Shown here piece by piece: positions 8,906 to 16,788 of a DNA stretch of 64,000 nt. Origin of the DNA: Armatimonadota bacterium (lineage in GTDB: Bacteria > Armatimonadota > Fimbriimonadia > Fimbriimonadales > Fimbriimonadaceae); NCBI GenBank assembly GCA_018268255.1, contig JAFDWX010000001.1, forward strand, positions 678,416-742,415. Direction: 5' to 3'. Both the position numbers and the translations under genes were made by a program. The notes beneath the pieces were generated by a model. That model was not told the origin of the DNA. It saw nothing but the letters and a program-made list of their open reading frames with translations, and did not search any database. Each line of letters opens with the position of its first letter. Positions within the stretch are counted from its first letter, which is position 1.

Positions 8906-9664
8906 TTAACGGCGGGCCTTCCGCCTACCCTCAAAGACGAGTGTGAACTCCCCTTTGCGCACCATTTCTGCAACACTGGGACGGTCCGGGAGAGTTCCCC
9001 GCACCACCTGTTCATGAATTTTCGTCATCTCACGACAAATTGCGTACCTTCTCGACCCCAAAACTTCTGCCGCGACATCCAAAAGGGCATCGATTCGATG
9101 GGGTGATTCGAAAAGCACGAGCGTGATAGGGCTGTCCACAAAGGGCAGAAGTTCGGCGCGAATATCGCCTGCCTTCCGGCCTAAGAACCCTAAAAATGCG
9201 AATCTTTGTCCAAAAAAACCACTCAATGACAGTGCCAACGTAACAGCTGAGGGGCCCGGCACCGCGTGAACCGGAATGCCTTCATCATGGCAACGGTCGA
9301 TGAGTAGTGTCCCCGGGTCGCTGACGACGGGTGTTCCGCCGTCGCTGACCACCACCGCCGCTAATCCAGCTTGAATTTCCCGCAAATATTTCTCGACCGC
9401 TTGTGGCGTCGAGTGATCATTGAGAACGCGCATCGGCTTCTTGACCTGGAGAACGTGGCCCAGCTTGCTACTGACCCGAGAATCCTCCACAAACCAGATA
9501 TCGGCCGTGCTAAGGGCCTCAGCAGCGCGCGGAGATAGATCTTGGAGATTCCCGATGGGCGTCGCGACGACCGTCAGCGATGGCTCGCCGCATCCTTGCA
9601 CCTGCGGGGGCTTTTCGGGCCGGGAGACAGGTCTCTCTCGGCCCGAAACAGATTTCGGCCTCAC
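8906..9664 (-). CDS. rsmI: 16S rRNA (cytidine-1402-2'-O)-methyltransferase
   Basis: Methylates the ribose of C1402 in the ribosomal P site using S-adenosylmethionine. 252 aa. The tetrapyrrole-methylase-like SAM fold is clear: 'LTVVATPIGNLQDLSPRA', 'FVEDSRVSSKL', 'VVVSDGGTPVVSDPG', 'PVHAVPGPSAVTLALSLSG' and 'VLFESPHRI', then 'CREMTKIHEQVVRGTL' near the end. The first 26 residues are a polar extension without family similarity. The ATG overlaps the stop of the upstream PPIase gene, so the two are coupled; translation could also begin internally. The C-terminus ends 'FEGRRKARR' and lacks the longer helical tail of the E. coli enzyme. Confidence 0.95.
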   Translation of the reverse strand: MRPKSVSGRERPVSRPEKPPQVQGCGEPSLTVVATPIGNLQDLSPRAAEALSTADIWFVEDSRVSSKLGHVLQVKKPMRVLNDHSTPQAVEKYLREIQAGLAAVVVSDGGTPVVSDPGTLLIDRCHDEGIPVHAVPGPSAVTLALSLSGFFGQRFAFLGFLGRKAGDIRAELLPFVDSPITLVLFESPHRIDALLDVAAEVLGSRRYAICREMTKIHEQVVRGTLPDRPSVAEMVRKGEFTLVFEGRRKARR

Positions 9665-11499
9665 TGGCCTCCAGAAGGATTGAGAGGTGAGCTGGTTGAG
9701 GGACCGCCTCCGCCGAGGTCGGAACTGCTGGTCCCCGGTGCGGATGGAGCCTTTGGCCCAGTTGACCCGCTCGGAGCATTGGTGCTCTTGTCCTTAGCTT
9801 CCTTTGCTTCCTTTTCTGCCTCGGCTTTATCCTTCTTGGCCTGCTCTTCTGCTTCCTTTCGCTGTCGCTCCATCTCCTGTTCCTGCTCCAGCTTGGCCTT
9901 GTCGGTTTCTTTCTTTTGGTCAGTCCATTCCTTCTGAGCTTTCTCGATATCAGCCTTCTGCGCAGCATCGACCAATCCAGCCTTGTCGAGTTTCGCGAGG
10001 AGTTCGTTGATCTTGTCGAAGTTCGTCTTACCAGGCTGATCGTAGTCCAAGTTGGAACGAGCCGCTTGGAGAAGATTCTCGCCAGCAGCCTTGTCCTTTT
10101 GGTCCAGCAATAAGTTTGCGAGTTCTAGCCTGACGTCGATGCCTTCTGAGCCTTCCAAAACAGCAGTGAGGATTTCGATGCGCTCGGAAGCCTTTTCTTT
10201 CTTCTGAGCATCCGTGTACTTGGCCCAGAGAGCGGATGAGGCGAGGAACCGAGCCTTGGCCATAGCTCCAGTTCCCATAACATCGTTCGGATCGACCTGA
10301 ACCTTTTTGGCCAGGAGTTCGGCGTAGAGTTTGTTGGCCTTCTCGACGTTCCCTTCCGAGTGGGTCGGGATCATGAAGACCTCGTAAAGGAGTTCAAGTC
10401 CAGCATTGCTCCACTTGATCTTCTCCGGAGCGGTCATTGCATTGACTTCCTTACGAAGAAGGGTGCCCGCATACTGGCTGGCCAGCATCTGCCGGTCCTG
10501 CTCCTTCTCTTTCTCGAAGTCTTTGGGGACGTTTGGAGTCAATTTGATAATTTTGTATATGGCATAACCGCCATCCAAGTCCAAGACTCCCGAAACCTCA
10601 CCGACTTTGAGCTTCTTGAGCAGTTCGTAATCCTTGTCGGTGACGGCCTGTCCCATGCTGAACGTTTGGGTTGCAGTCTTGATGTCCTTGCCCTTCTCTG
10701 GCACATCTTCAGTGTATTGAGCCACAACGTCTCCGAAGGCTTTTCCAGCTTTCAGGTCAGCCTCCGCTTTGCCGATGATCTCCTGGGCCTTGCCTTTCGA
10801 TGTGGAGTCCTTGACATAAATGCGTTGAACTTCAGCTGTTGCCTTCGAAAGCTTGATGTCGTCATCCGTGAACTTCGCTTCTTTCTCCAAAACCTCGCTG
10901 ACCTTCTTACCGATCAGCTGTCGGCGAAGCGCTGCAATAGTCTCCGGCTTGCTGAAAATCTCATCGACCTTCATGGCTTTGATCTCGGAGACGGTCTTGC
11001 CGGTCTGTGCCTTGACGTAAGCGTCGAAATCCGCATCGGTCGCTTCTTTCTTGAGCTTGCCGGACTGAACCAACTGGGCCTTTTCCATCTGGACGGACAT
11101 GTCCAGTTGGTCCTGAACCGACTTCCTCACCTCATCGTCCGTGACCTGCACCTTGTATTTCGTGGCAAGAGCCTGATTCGCGGCAGCCTGGATCGCTTGC
11201 GCCAACGCGAAGCCATCCATCTGGGCGTCGGCCTCCAAGGTGTTGTTTTGACTCCCGAATTGCTTGTTGACTGCTTCCCGTGCGTCAGAAATATCTGCTG
11301 CCGTTACGGGAACCTCGCCCACGGTCAGCATCGCCGGCACCGCAGCCTTCTTCTGTTCTTCATTGGCCGAGGACATCGAATTGGCCTTGGCGCAGCTTTG
11401 AGCAATAAAACCACCAACCAAAACCAGGCCGATAGCGATAGTCACGACTGTGGCGCAACCCGATTTCTCCATGAAATGCCGAACTTGACTTACTGACAA
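9661..11499 (-). CDS. Membrane-anchored parvulin-type peptidyl-prolyl isomerase (SurA/PrsA-like)
   Basis: 612 aa. An N-terminal membrane segment ('VVTIAIGLVLVGGFIAQSC') is followed by a SurA-N-like helical chaperone region, then a parvulin domain at about residues 230-345 ('VQRIYVKDSTSKGKAQEII', 'YTEDVPEKGKDI', 'GGYAIYKIIKL'). The C-terminal 250 residues are helical, TPR-like in places. They end in a strongly charged coiled coil (about 510-580) and a Pro/Ser/Gly tail. It probably folds secreted or outer-membrane proteins. The start is TTG at 11499, supported by an AGGAG 7 nt upstream; an ATG at 11472 is the alternative. It is divergent from lexA and coupled to rsmI. Confidence 0.85.
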   Translation of the reverse strand: MSVSQVRHFMEKSGCATVVTIAIGLVLVGGFIAQSCAKANSMSSANEEQKKAAVPAMLTVGEVPVTAADISDAREAVNKQFGSQNNTLEADAQMDGFALAQAIQAAANQALATKYKVQVTDDEVRKSVQDQLDMSVQMEKAQLVQSGKLKKEATDADFDAYVKAQTGKTVSEIKAMKVDEIFSKPETIAALRRQLIGKKVSEVLEKEAKFTDDDIKLSKATAEVQRIYVKDSTSKGKAQEIIGKAEADLKAGKAFGDVVAQYTEDVPEKGKDIKTATQTFSMGQAVTDKDYELLKKLKVGEVSGVLDLDGGYAIYKIIKLTPNVPKDFEKEKEQDRQMLASQYAGTLLRKEVNAMTAPEKIKWSNAGLELLYEVFMIPTHSEGNVEKANKLYAELLAKKVQVDPNDVMGTGAMAKARFLASSALWAKYTDAQKKEKASERIEILTAVLEGSEGIDVRLELANLLLDQKDKAAGENLLQAARSNLDYDQPGKTNFDKINELLAKLDKAGLVDAAQKADIEKAQKEWTDQKKETDKAKLEQEQEMERQRKEAEEQAKKDKAEAEKEAKEAKDKSTNAPSGSTGPKAPSAPGTSSSDLGGGGPSTSSPLNPSGGQ

Positions 11500-11563
11500 T
11501 GAAAACTCCTGCGAAAACGCTCAAAAATTATGGCACGTTGCACCTATCGTGGCACTTCTTTCG

Positions 11564-11578
11564 TCCTATCGGGTAGGA
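11564..11578. promoter_or_regulatory. Inverted repeat in the lexA upstream region (candidate operator)
   Basis: TCCTA-TCGGG-TAGGA is a perfect 5-bp dyad with a 5-bp spacer, 63 bp before lexA in the divergent gap with the PPIase gene. A nearby direct repeat GGCAC (11532-11536 and 11551-11555) adds structure. LexA boxes vary between phyla, so this is only a candidate autoregulatory site. Confidence 0.3.
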
Positions 11579-11640
11579 TTTTAGTAGACGTACCTGAGTG
11601 ATAAAGAAACATAGGGTGACTAAGTCTAAGGAGCATCAGC

Positions 11641-12273
11641 ATGGCAAAAGGGCTCACCAGCAAACAACAGGCGATTTTGAATTTTGTGCTTGACTACACT
11701 CAACGCGAAGGCTATCCCCCTTCGATTCGGGAGATCGGGGCCCACTTTGAGATCGGCTCGTTGCGAGGCGTCACCGTTCACCTCGACGCGCTGGAGAAGA
11801 AGGGGTATTTGACGAGAGCCAACACTCCACGGTCGATCAAAATCGTTCATCCTGCATATCAAACATCTCAAAAGGTGGCAATGCTCCCACTCGTTGGAAC
11901 AATTGCCGCAGGTGTACCGATTTTGGCCCAGGAGAACGTTGAGGACCTGATTCCGGTGCCTTCGGAAATGGTGCGCAATATCGAGGGCGGGTTCTTACTT
12001 CGGGTCAAGGGCGATTCTATGAGCGGCGAGGGAATCATGCCGCGCGATCTGGTGATCATCCGACCGCAAACCACTGCCAATCACGGAGACTTGGTCGCGT
12101 TTATGCTCAACGAGGAAGCAACGGTTAAGCGACTTCACCGCGACAAGAACGGGATCCGTCTGATGCCGAGCAATCCCGCATACGAACCCATCGAAGTTTC
12201 ACGAACCGATGACGCGCGAGTCATTGGACGGGTGGTTGGGTTGATTAGAGACTATGCTGGTATGGCATTCTAG
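11641..12273 (+). CDS. lexA: LexA repressor, SOS regulator
   Basis: Represses DNA-repair genes and cleaves itself when stimulated by RecA filaments. 210 aa. The winged helix-turn-helix spans about residues 1-65 ('YPPSIREIGAHFEIGSLRGV'); its recognition helix differs from the E. coli one, so a different operator is expected. The autocleavage site Ala90-Gly91 ('TIAAGVP') is present, as are the S24-peptidase dyad Ser126 ('GDSMSGEGI') and Lys163 ('ATVKRL'), so the protein should be inducible. It has an AAGGAG 7 nt before the ATG. A VOC-family gene starts 5 nt after the stop and is probably co-transcribed. Confidence 0.95.
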   Translation: MAKGLTSKQQAILNFVLDYTQREGYPPSIREIGAHFEIGSLRGVTVHLDALEKKGYLTRANTPRSIKIVHPAYQTSQKVAMLPLVGTIAAGVPILAQENVEDLIPVPSEMVRNIEGGFLLRVKGDSMSGEGIMPRDLVIIRPQTTANHGDLVAFMLNEEATVKRLHRDKNGIRLMPSNPAYEPIEVSRTDDARVIGRVVGLIRDYAGMAF

Positions 12274-12278
12274 TCTGG

Positions 12279-12647
12279 ATGCATCTCGCAACAACTTTCT
12301 GTTGGGTCCAAAATATGGACCGCTCTGTGAACTATTACACCGAGTTGCTTGGACAAGCTCCGGCCATGGTATCTCCCCATTGGTCGGAGTTTGAACTCGA
12401 TGGAGGAACAAAACTTGGCCTGCATGGAGGTCGCCACGGGGAAGACCGCGGCGTCAATAACTGGGTGCTTTGCCTGGCGACTCCCGACATGAAAGCCACC
12501 CTAGCCCGCCTCAAAGAGCACGGCATCGAAATGGAAGGCCATTTTGACCAGACCCCATCAGGCCTTTTGGCAACTTTTCACGACCCAGACGGGAATGTGA
12601 TCCAATTCATCGACTCCAAGGCCACCATCGAAACTGTTCATGGATAG
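12279..12647 (+). CDS. VOC-superfamily (glyoxalase/bleomycin-resistance-like) protein
   Basis: 122 aa with the two beta-alpha-beta-beta-beta modules of the vicinal oxygen chelate fold. It opens 'ATTFCWVQNMDRSVNYYTELLG' and closes 'PDGNVIQFIDSK', the standard last strand with the metal- or substrate-contact Glu replaced by Gln ('NVIQF'). The family includes glyoxalase I, dioxygenases and antibiotic-binding proteins, and the substrate cannot be told from sequence. It follows lexA by 5 nt, which suggests SOS-linked expression; a drug- or damage-product-binding role would fit but is not shown. Confidence 0.82.
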   Translation: MHLATTFCWVQNMDRSVNYYTELLGQAPAMVSPHWSEFELDGGTKLGLHGGRHGEDRGVNNWVLCLATPDMKATLARLKEHGIEMEGHFDQTPSGLLATFHDPDGNVIQFIDSKATIETVHG

Positions 12648-12654
12648 GTAACCT
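12647..12654 (+). promoter_or_regulatory. Candidate -10 element of the S9 peptidase gene (GGTAACCT)
   Basis: TAACCT ends 6 nt before the ATG at 12661, inside the 13-bp gap after the VOC gene. There is no Shine-Dalgarno sequence, so a leaderless message is plausible. Confidence 0.35.
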
Positions 12655-12660
12655 GCGGGT

Positions 12661-14679
12661 ATGCCAAAGCGACCGGTCAAGGCCGAAGATTTGTTGCGGG
12701 TGCAATTTGTGGGCGATCCCCAGATTCACCCGGAAGGCAACCTCATCCTCTTCTCCAAAAAGCACATTACGGAGAAGAACGCCTATTTGACCCACCTTTT
12801 CACGGTGGACCGTGCCGGAACCGTCAAGCAGTGGACGCAGGGCGAAAAGTCGGCAGCCGGTGGGAGGTGGAGCCCTGACGGGAAACAGATTTTATTTTCT
12901 TCTGGGCGAGAGGGCGAGAAGGGACAACTGTATCTGCTCTCGGTGGATGGCGGCGAAGCGCAGGCGTTGACCAAGCTGGAAGAAGGCTCGATTGGCGAAT
13001 ACATTTGGTCTCCTGATGGCAAACACATCGCCTTTACGTTTCGACCGGCGATGCCAACCGAGACCAAAGAGGCGAAGGAAGACCGCAAAGCAAAGGGCCT
13101 GAGTGAGCCGCCGGTTGAACTCGATTCGATCTGGTACCGCTTGGATGGTGATGGTTACTTCGCCGGTCAGCGGCATGCGTTGTGGATTGTAAACACGGAA
13201 ACAGGAAAAGCCGAACTGATCTACAACGCGGATGCCATGGGATTCTATTCGTTTGACTGGATGCCCAACAGCGACGAACTTGTGGTCTGCCACAGTGCCA
13301 ACAAAATGGCGATGGTCGGTAAGCCCGATGACAAGCTCTTTTTGGTTTCGAAGAAAGGCAGAGCCAAGGCTATTCCAGGACTTCCGATCGGGAGCAAAGG
13401 GAATCCCAAGGTTAGCCCAGATGGAAAATGGGTTGCCTATTTGGGTTCTCGGGCGGAAGATGATCCATGGGGAACGTCCAACACCCACCTCTTTGTGGTT
13501 CCTCTTGAAGGCGGTGAGCCTCGCTGTTTGACCGAAGCCTACGATTACGACATGTCGGTCAGTGTCCTGACCGATACAAAGGATGCGGGCGGAGGCGGCA
13601 CCATCTCCTGGTCTCCAGATGGGAAGTCGATCTACGTCACGATTGGATGGCATGGTGAGATCCAACTTGCCAAGGTCGATGTCAGCTCCGGGAAACTGGA
13701 GTTCCTCACCGAGGGTCGTCACTGGCTGGCAGTTTCTGATCTATCAGCCGACGGAAAGATCATGGCCGCGGCCTATGGTAATGCCACGACTCTCCCCGAG
13801 ATTGCCTTCGTTGACATCAAACCCAAGAAGGCAGAGTGCAGTGTTGTAACCAGCTTCAACAGCGCATACCACGACAAAATCACCACCCAGGAGCCGGAAG
13901 AAGTCTGGCTGGAGTCAACTGACGGAGTGAAGGTCCAAGCTTGGGTGATCAAACCTGTGGGTTTCAAATCCAAGGCAAAGTATCCCGCCGTTCTCGAAAT
14001 CCATGGTGGCCCTCATGCGCAGTACGGATGGGCTTACTTCCACGAGTTTCAGGTGCTCGCCGCCGAGGGCTACGTTGTGGTCTATAGCAATCCACGCGGC
14101 AGCAAAGGATATGGTCAAGATTATTGCGCCGCCATAAAAGGTGCGTGGGGCGATAAGGACTGGGACGATGTCCAAACGGTCACTCGGTACATGCAGCACC
14201 ATCCCAATATCCATCCCGGCCAGATGGGTGTGATGGGAGGTTCGTACGGAGGCTACATGACCAACTGGGTCGTGGGCCATACCAAGGATTTCAAGGCCGC
14301 CATCACGGACCGCTGTGTGTCGAACTTGGTCTCGATGTCCGGGAATTCTGATTTCGCCGTCAATAAGGATGAGTACTTTGGCGGATGCGCCTGGGGTGAT
14401 CTCGATCGAATCGCGGAGCTTTGGAAGCAATCGCCGATTGCCTATTTCGAGAGCGTCACGACACCGATGCTCATCATCCACAGTGTTGGTGACCTCCGAT
14501 GCAATATCGAACAGAGCGAACAGGTCTTCACCGCACTTCAGATGCAAGGAATCGAGTCCCGGTTCGTCAGATATCCAGTGACGACTTCGCATGGAATGTC
14601 ACGTATTGGGCCACCCGACCTGCGCCTGCATCGACTTGGAGAAATAACGTCCTGGTGGAAAAAACACCTCCAGCCTTAA
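12661..14679 (+). CDS. S9-family prolyl oligopeptidase / acylaminoacyl-peptidase-like serine peptidase
   Basis: 672 aa, with no signal peptide and so probably cytosolic. Residues about 20-400 form a WD40-like/TolB-type beta-propeller with repeated 'WSPDGK' blade motifs ('GGRWSPDGKQILF', 'YIWSPDGKHIAF', 'ISWSPDGKSIYV'). About 420-672 is the alpha/beta-hydrolase domain: 'LEIHGGPHAQYGW' oxyanion region, nucleophile Ser528 in 'GGSYGGYMTNW', the acid Asp in 'HSVGDLRCNIEQ' and the His in 'TTSHGMSR'. The propeller normally limits substrates to short peptides. It is 13 bp downstream of the VOC gene with its own promoter-like element, and it overlaps the start of the next gene. Confidence 0.93.
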   Translation: MPKRPVKAEDLLRVQFVGDPQIHPEGNLILFSKKHITEKNAYLTHLFTVDRAGTVKQWTQGEKSAAGGRWSPDGKQILFSSGREGEKGQLYLLSVDGGEAQALTKLEEGSIGEYIWSPDGKHIAFTFRPAMPTETKEAKEDRKAKGLSEPPVELDSIWYRLDGDGYFAGQRHALWIVNTETGKAELIYNADAMGFYSFDWMPNSDELVVCHSANKMAMVGKPDDKLFLVSKKGRAKAIPGLPIGSKGNPKVSPDGKWVAYLGSRAEDDPWGTSNTHLFVVPLEGGEPRCLTEAYDYDMSVSVLTDTKDAGGGGTISWSPDGKSIYVTIGWHGEIQLAKVDVSSGKLEFLTEGRHWLAVSDLSADGKIMAAAYGNATTLPEIAFVDIKPKKAECSVVTSFNSAYHDKITTQEPEEVWLESTDGVKVQAWVIKPVGFKSKAKYPAVLEIHGGPHAQYGWAYFHEFQVLAAEGYVVVYSNPRGSKGYGQDYCAAIKGAWGDKDWDDVQTVTRYMQHHPNIHPGQMGVMGGSYGGYMTNWVVGHTKDFKAAITDRCVSNLVSMSGNSDFAVNKDEYFGGCAWGDLDRIAELWKQSPIAYFESVTTPMLIIHSVGDLRCNIEQSEQVFTALQMQGIESRFVRYPVTTSHGMSRIGPPDLRLHRLGEITSWWKKHLQP

Positions 14680-16760
14680 TCGCTCGCGGGTTCGCCGTTG
14701 CCGCAATGGTCTCTGCTGCGTGTTTCTGCACTGCAGAGACTCGCATTTATTCCCATGGGCTCAGAGGCTACTGGGGCGCAAGTGATGCGTTTGTTGACAG
14801 CGAGGCCAAAGAGACCAACTTCGGACGTGATTTTCAGCTTGCTGTCGGGCCTAAACGAAAGCTCCTGATTCGCTTTGCCGACCTCGACTTGCCAGTGGGA
14901 GCCGTGGTGAAGTCCGCCAAATTGGTCCTCGAAAAGGATTTAGGCGATAAGAACGAATTGGTCCGCATTTCAAGGATCGCTCAGCCGTGGATCGAAGGTC
15001 CGGGAAGGCGCGGATCGTTGGCGATGCTCAACCTTTCTCGCAAAGATCCCGGTGCCGAGCTTAGGGGAAACACATGGGAGATGTCAGGGCTGGAAAAATG
15101 GCTCAGCGCACCACCGGAGCTTGGTGCCATCGGAACTCAGGATTCCCAGCAGGATTTCTCGATCACCGGGTTAGAGTCGGATCTGAACGGTTTTCTAACG
15201 GGGCAATACCCAAGCTATGGCTGGGAGTTGGTCTTCGAAAGCACTGGTGCATTCCTTAGTTCGGATTCCCCCATTGGCCACCCGCGTCTTGAAATCGAAT
15301 TCGAATCAGCCCCGCCGCAGCCAGCGGATATCGTCGTGAGCAATATCGCGATTTCGGATTCGGACGTCACGCTGACCCTTGCCAATCAGGGGAAGGAATC
15401 TTACGCTGGAACTTCGCAGATCAACATTTTTGGGACAGCCATTCCGATCCGTGCCTCTGTCGGCGGACCCATCGGTCCCGGAGAAGAGAAGTCGGTCCAG
15501 ATTCCGCTTGGGGAGAACAAACGCGATGCCAGAGAAATACAAATAGGGTGGATCACTGCGGCTGGAGAAGAGAAATCCAATAACCTGATCTCCGCGCGAC
15601 TGGAGGAGCAAGCTGCTCTCCCGACTTCTCTTTCCCCGGCAGAACGAGCCTCGATCTTGCGCTGGGCCCAGTGGGTTAATCTCCAGGTGTTCCCCCATTC
15701 ACGGTTCTCTTTTGCACCCGCCGGAGTGGATCGGGCCCTGGAGTTGGCCCAAGTCGATCTGATCGGTCTTAAATCAAAGGAGGAACTACTCCAACGAGTT
15801 CTCAGGCATCTGGGAATCCCCGAGCGAAGGGGAGACACTTCCGATTGGCTGCCGGGACTATCCGGCTGGGGAGATTGCAGGGACGAAAGCGCGGCTCCGG
15901 GCCTTCTGCCTCTACAATATGAACCGATTCCCAATCTCGCTTTAGAAGGCGTCCCCATGCCCGCGACACCGCTACTCAACGCAACCGAGGTCCGATTCCT
16001 CACTCGAGCGTCCATTCGCCAAGATGAGTATTTCCCCAATAATCTAATGGTGCGACTGACCGACACCGCGGGTCGGCCGATCGGCAAGTTGGATGTGGTA
16101 CTGAAAAATGGGGAGGGCGCAGAACTGGGGAAGTTTGCCAGCGGTGCCGATGGCTACGTTAACCTCAATGAGGTTCAAAAATGGGCCAAGCCGGATATCT
16201 TTGAGCGCTACTTCTTACAAGCTCAAATGGGAAATCTGGTTGCCACCGCGAGCTTTGCGGGCTGGCAGATTGTTGATTCGGCAGCACGCGCGCAGGGGCC
16301 GGTCGGGAGCTTTTTCGCCATCCTGCGGCCCGAACCCAGCGTTGATCCCAAGGTGATTTCGACCGGTCGATCTGTCTCCACTGTTTCCAGCAATCCCGAT
16401 GCAGACAAACTCACCGATGGCGATCTCCAGACAGCTATCAGCGTCCCCAAAGAAGTTGGCTCTTGGATTGAAATCGACCTGCAGCGAGATCGGCTGATCA
16501 GCGAAGTCCAGCTTTCCGGACTGTCGGAATCCTTTTATCTGGGATTCCAGATTCAAACTTACGGCACGGGCGAGACTGCCAAGCAGGCTCGCCCCTGGAT
16601 GATCTTCACCGATTCCACCTGGCTAAGGCAGACCCAACCCGGCGACACGGTGAAGTTGACAGGAATTCCGACAGTGGCACGATACATCCGGCTTTTGCCG
16701 ACTTTGCCTGCCAAAGCCCCGGTGCAACTGTCCGAGTTCCGCGTTATTGCCGCTCCGTAG
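14655..16760 (+). CDS. Secreted DNRLRE-type protein with C-terminal discoidin-like domain
   Basis: About 701 aa from a GTG at 14655, which gives a proper signal peptide ('EKTPPALIARGFAVAAMVSAACFCTAE'); the next candidate is ATG 14706. The N-terminal part (about 30-225) resembles the DNRLRE/CBM96-like module: a metal-style 'DAFVDSEAKETNFGRD' opening, 'KLLIRFADLDLPVGAVVKSAKLVL' and 'DLNGFLTGQ.PSYGWELVF'. A CARDB-like Ig fold (about 235-320) follows. After a long unassigned stretch, the last 130 residues look like an F5/8-type C (discoidin) domain ('DADKLTDGDLQTAIS...GSWIEIDL', 'VARYIRLLP'). It is probably an extracellular carbohydrate-binding protein; no catalytic motif is seen. It overlaps the S9 gene by 25 bp. 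Confidence 0.75.
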   Translation: MEKTPPALIARGFAVAAMVSAACFCTAETRIYSHGLRGYWGASDAFVDSEAKETNFGRDFQLAVGPKRKLLIRFADLDLPVGAVVKSAKLVLEKDLGDKNELVRISRIAQPWIEGPGRRGSLAMLNLSRKDPGAELRGNTWEMSGLEKWLSAPPELGAIGTQDSQQDFSITGLESDLNGFLTGQYPSYGWELVFESTGAFLSSDSPIGHPRLEIEFESAPPQPADIVVSNIAISDSDVTLTLANQGKESYAGTSQINIFGTAIPIRASVGGPIGPGEEKSVQIPLGENKRDAREIQIGWITAAGEEKSNNLISARLEEQAALPTSLSPAERASILRWAQWVNLQVFPHSRFSFAPAGVDRALELAQVDLIGLKSKEELLQRVLRHLGIPERRGDTSDWLPGLSGWGDCRDESAAPGLLPLQYEPIPNLALEGVPMPATPLLNATEVRFLTRASIRQDEYFPNNLMVRLTDTAGRPIGKLDVVLKNGEGAELGKFASGADGYVNLNEVQKWAKPDIFERYFLQAQMGNLVATASFAGWQIVDSAARAQGPVGSFFAILRPEPSVDPKVISTGRSVSTVSSNPDADKLTDGDLQTAISVPKEVGSWIEIDLQRDRLISEVQLSGLSESFYLGFQIQTYGTGETAKQARPWMIFTDSTWLRQTQPGDTVKLTGIPTVARYIRLLPTLPAKAPVQLSEFRVIAAP

Positions 16761-16769
16761 ACCGCTACC

Positions 16770-16778
16770 TGGTACCCT
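16770..16778 (+). promoter_or_regulatory. Candidate extended -10 element of rnj (TGGTACCCT)
   Basis: The nonamer ends 10 nt before the rnj ATG and is identical to the one before mtnA. No ribosome-binding site lies between. Confidence 0.4.
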
Positions 16779-16788
16779 CACCGCATTC

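Noticed and set aside
12892..13722. 276-codon minus-strand frame inside the S9 peptidase gene
   Set aside because: Antisense to a well-supported gene, with no family similarity and no ribosome-binding site.
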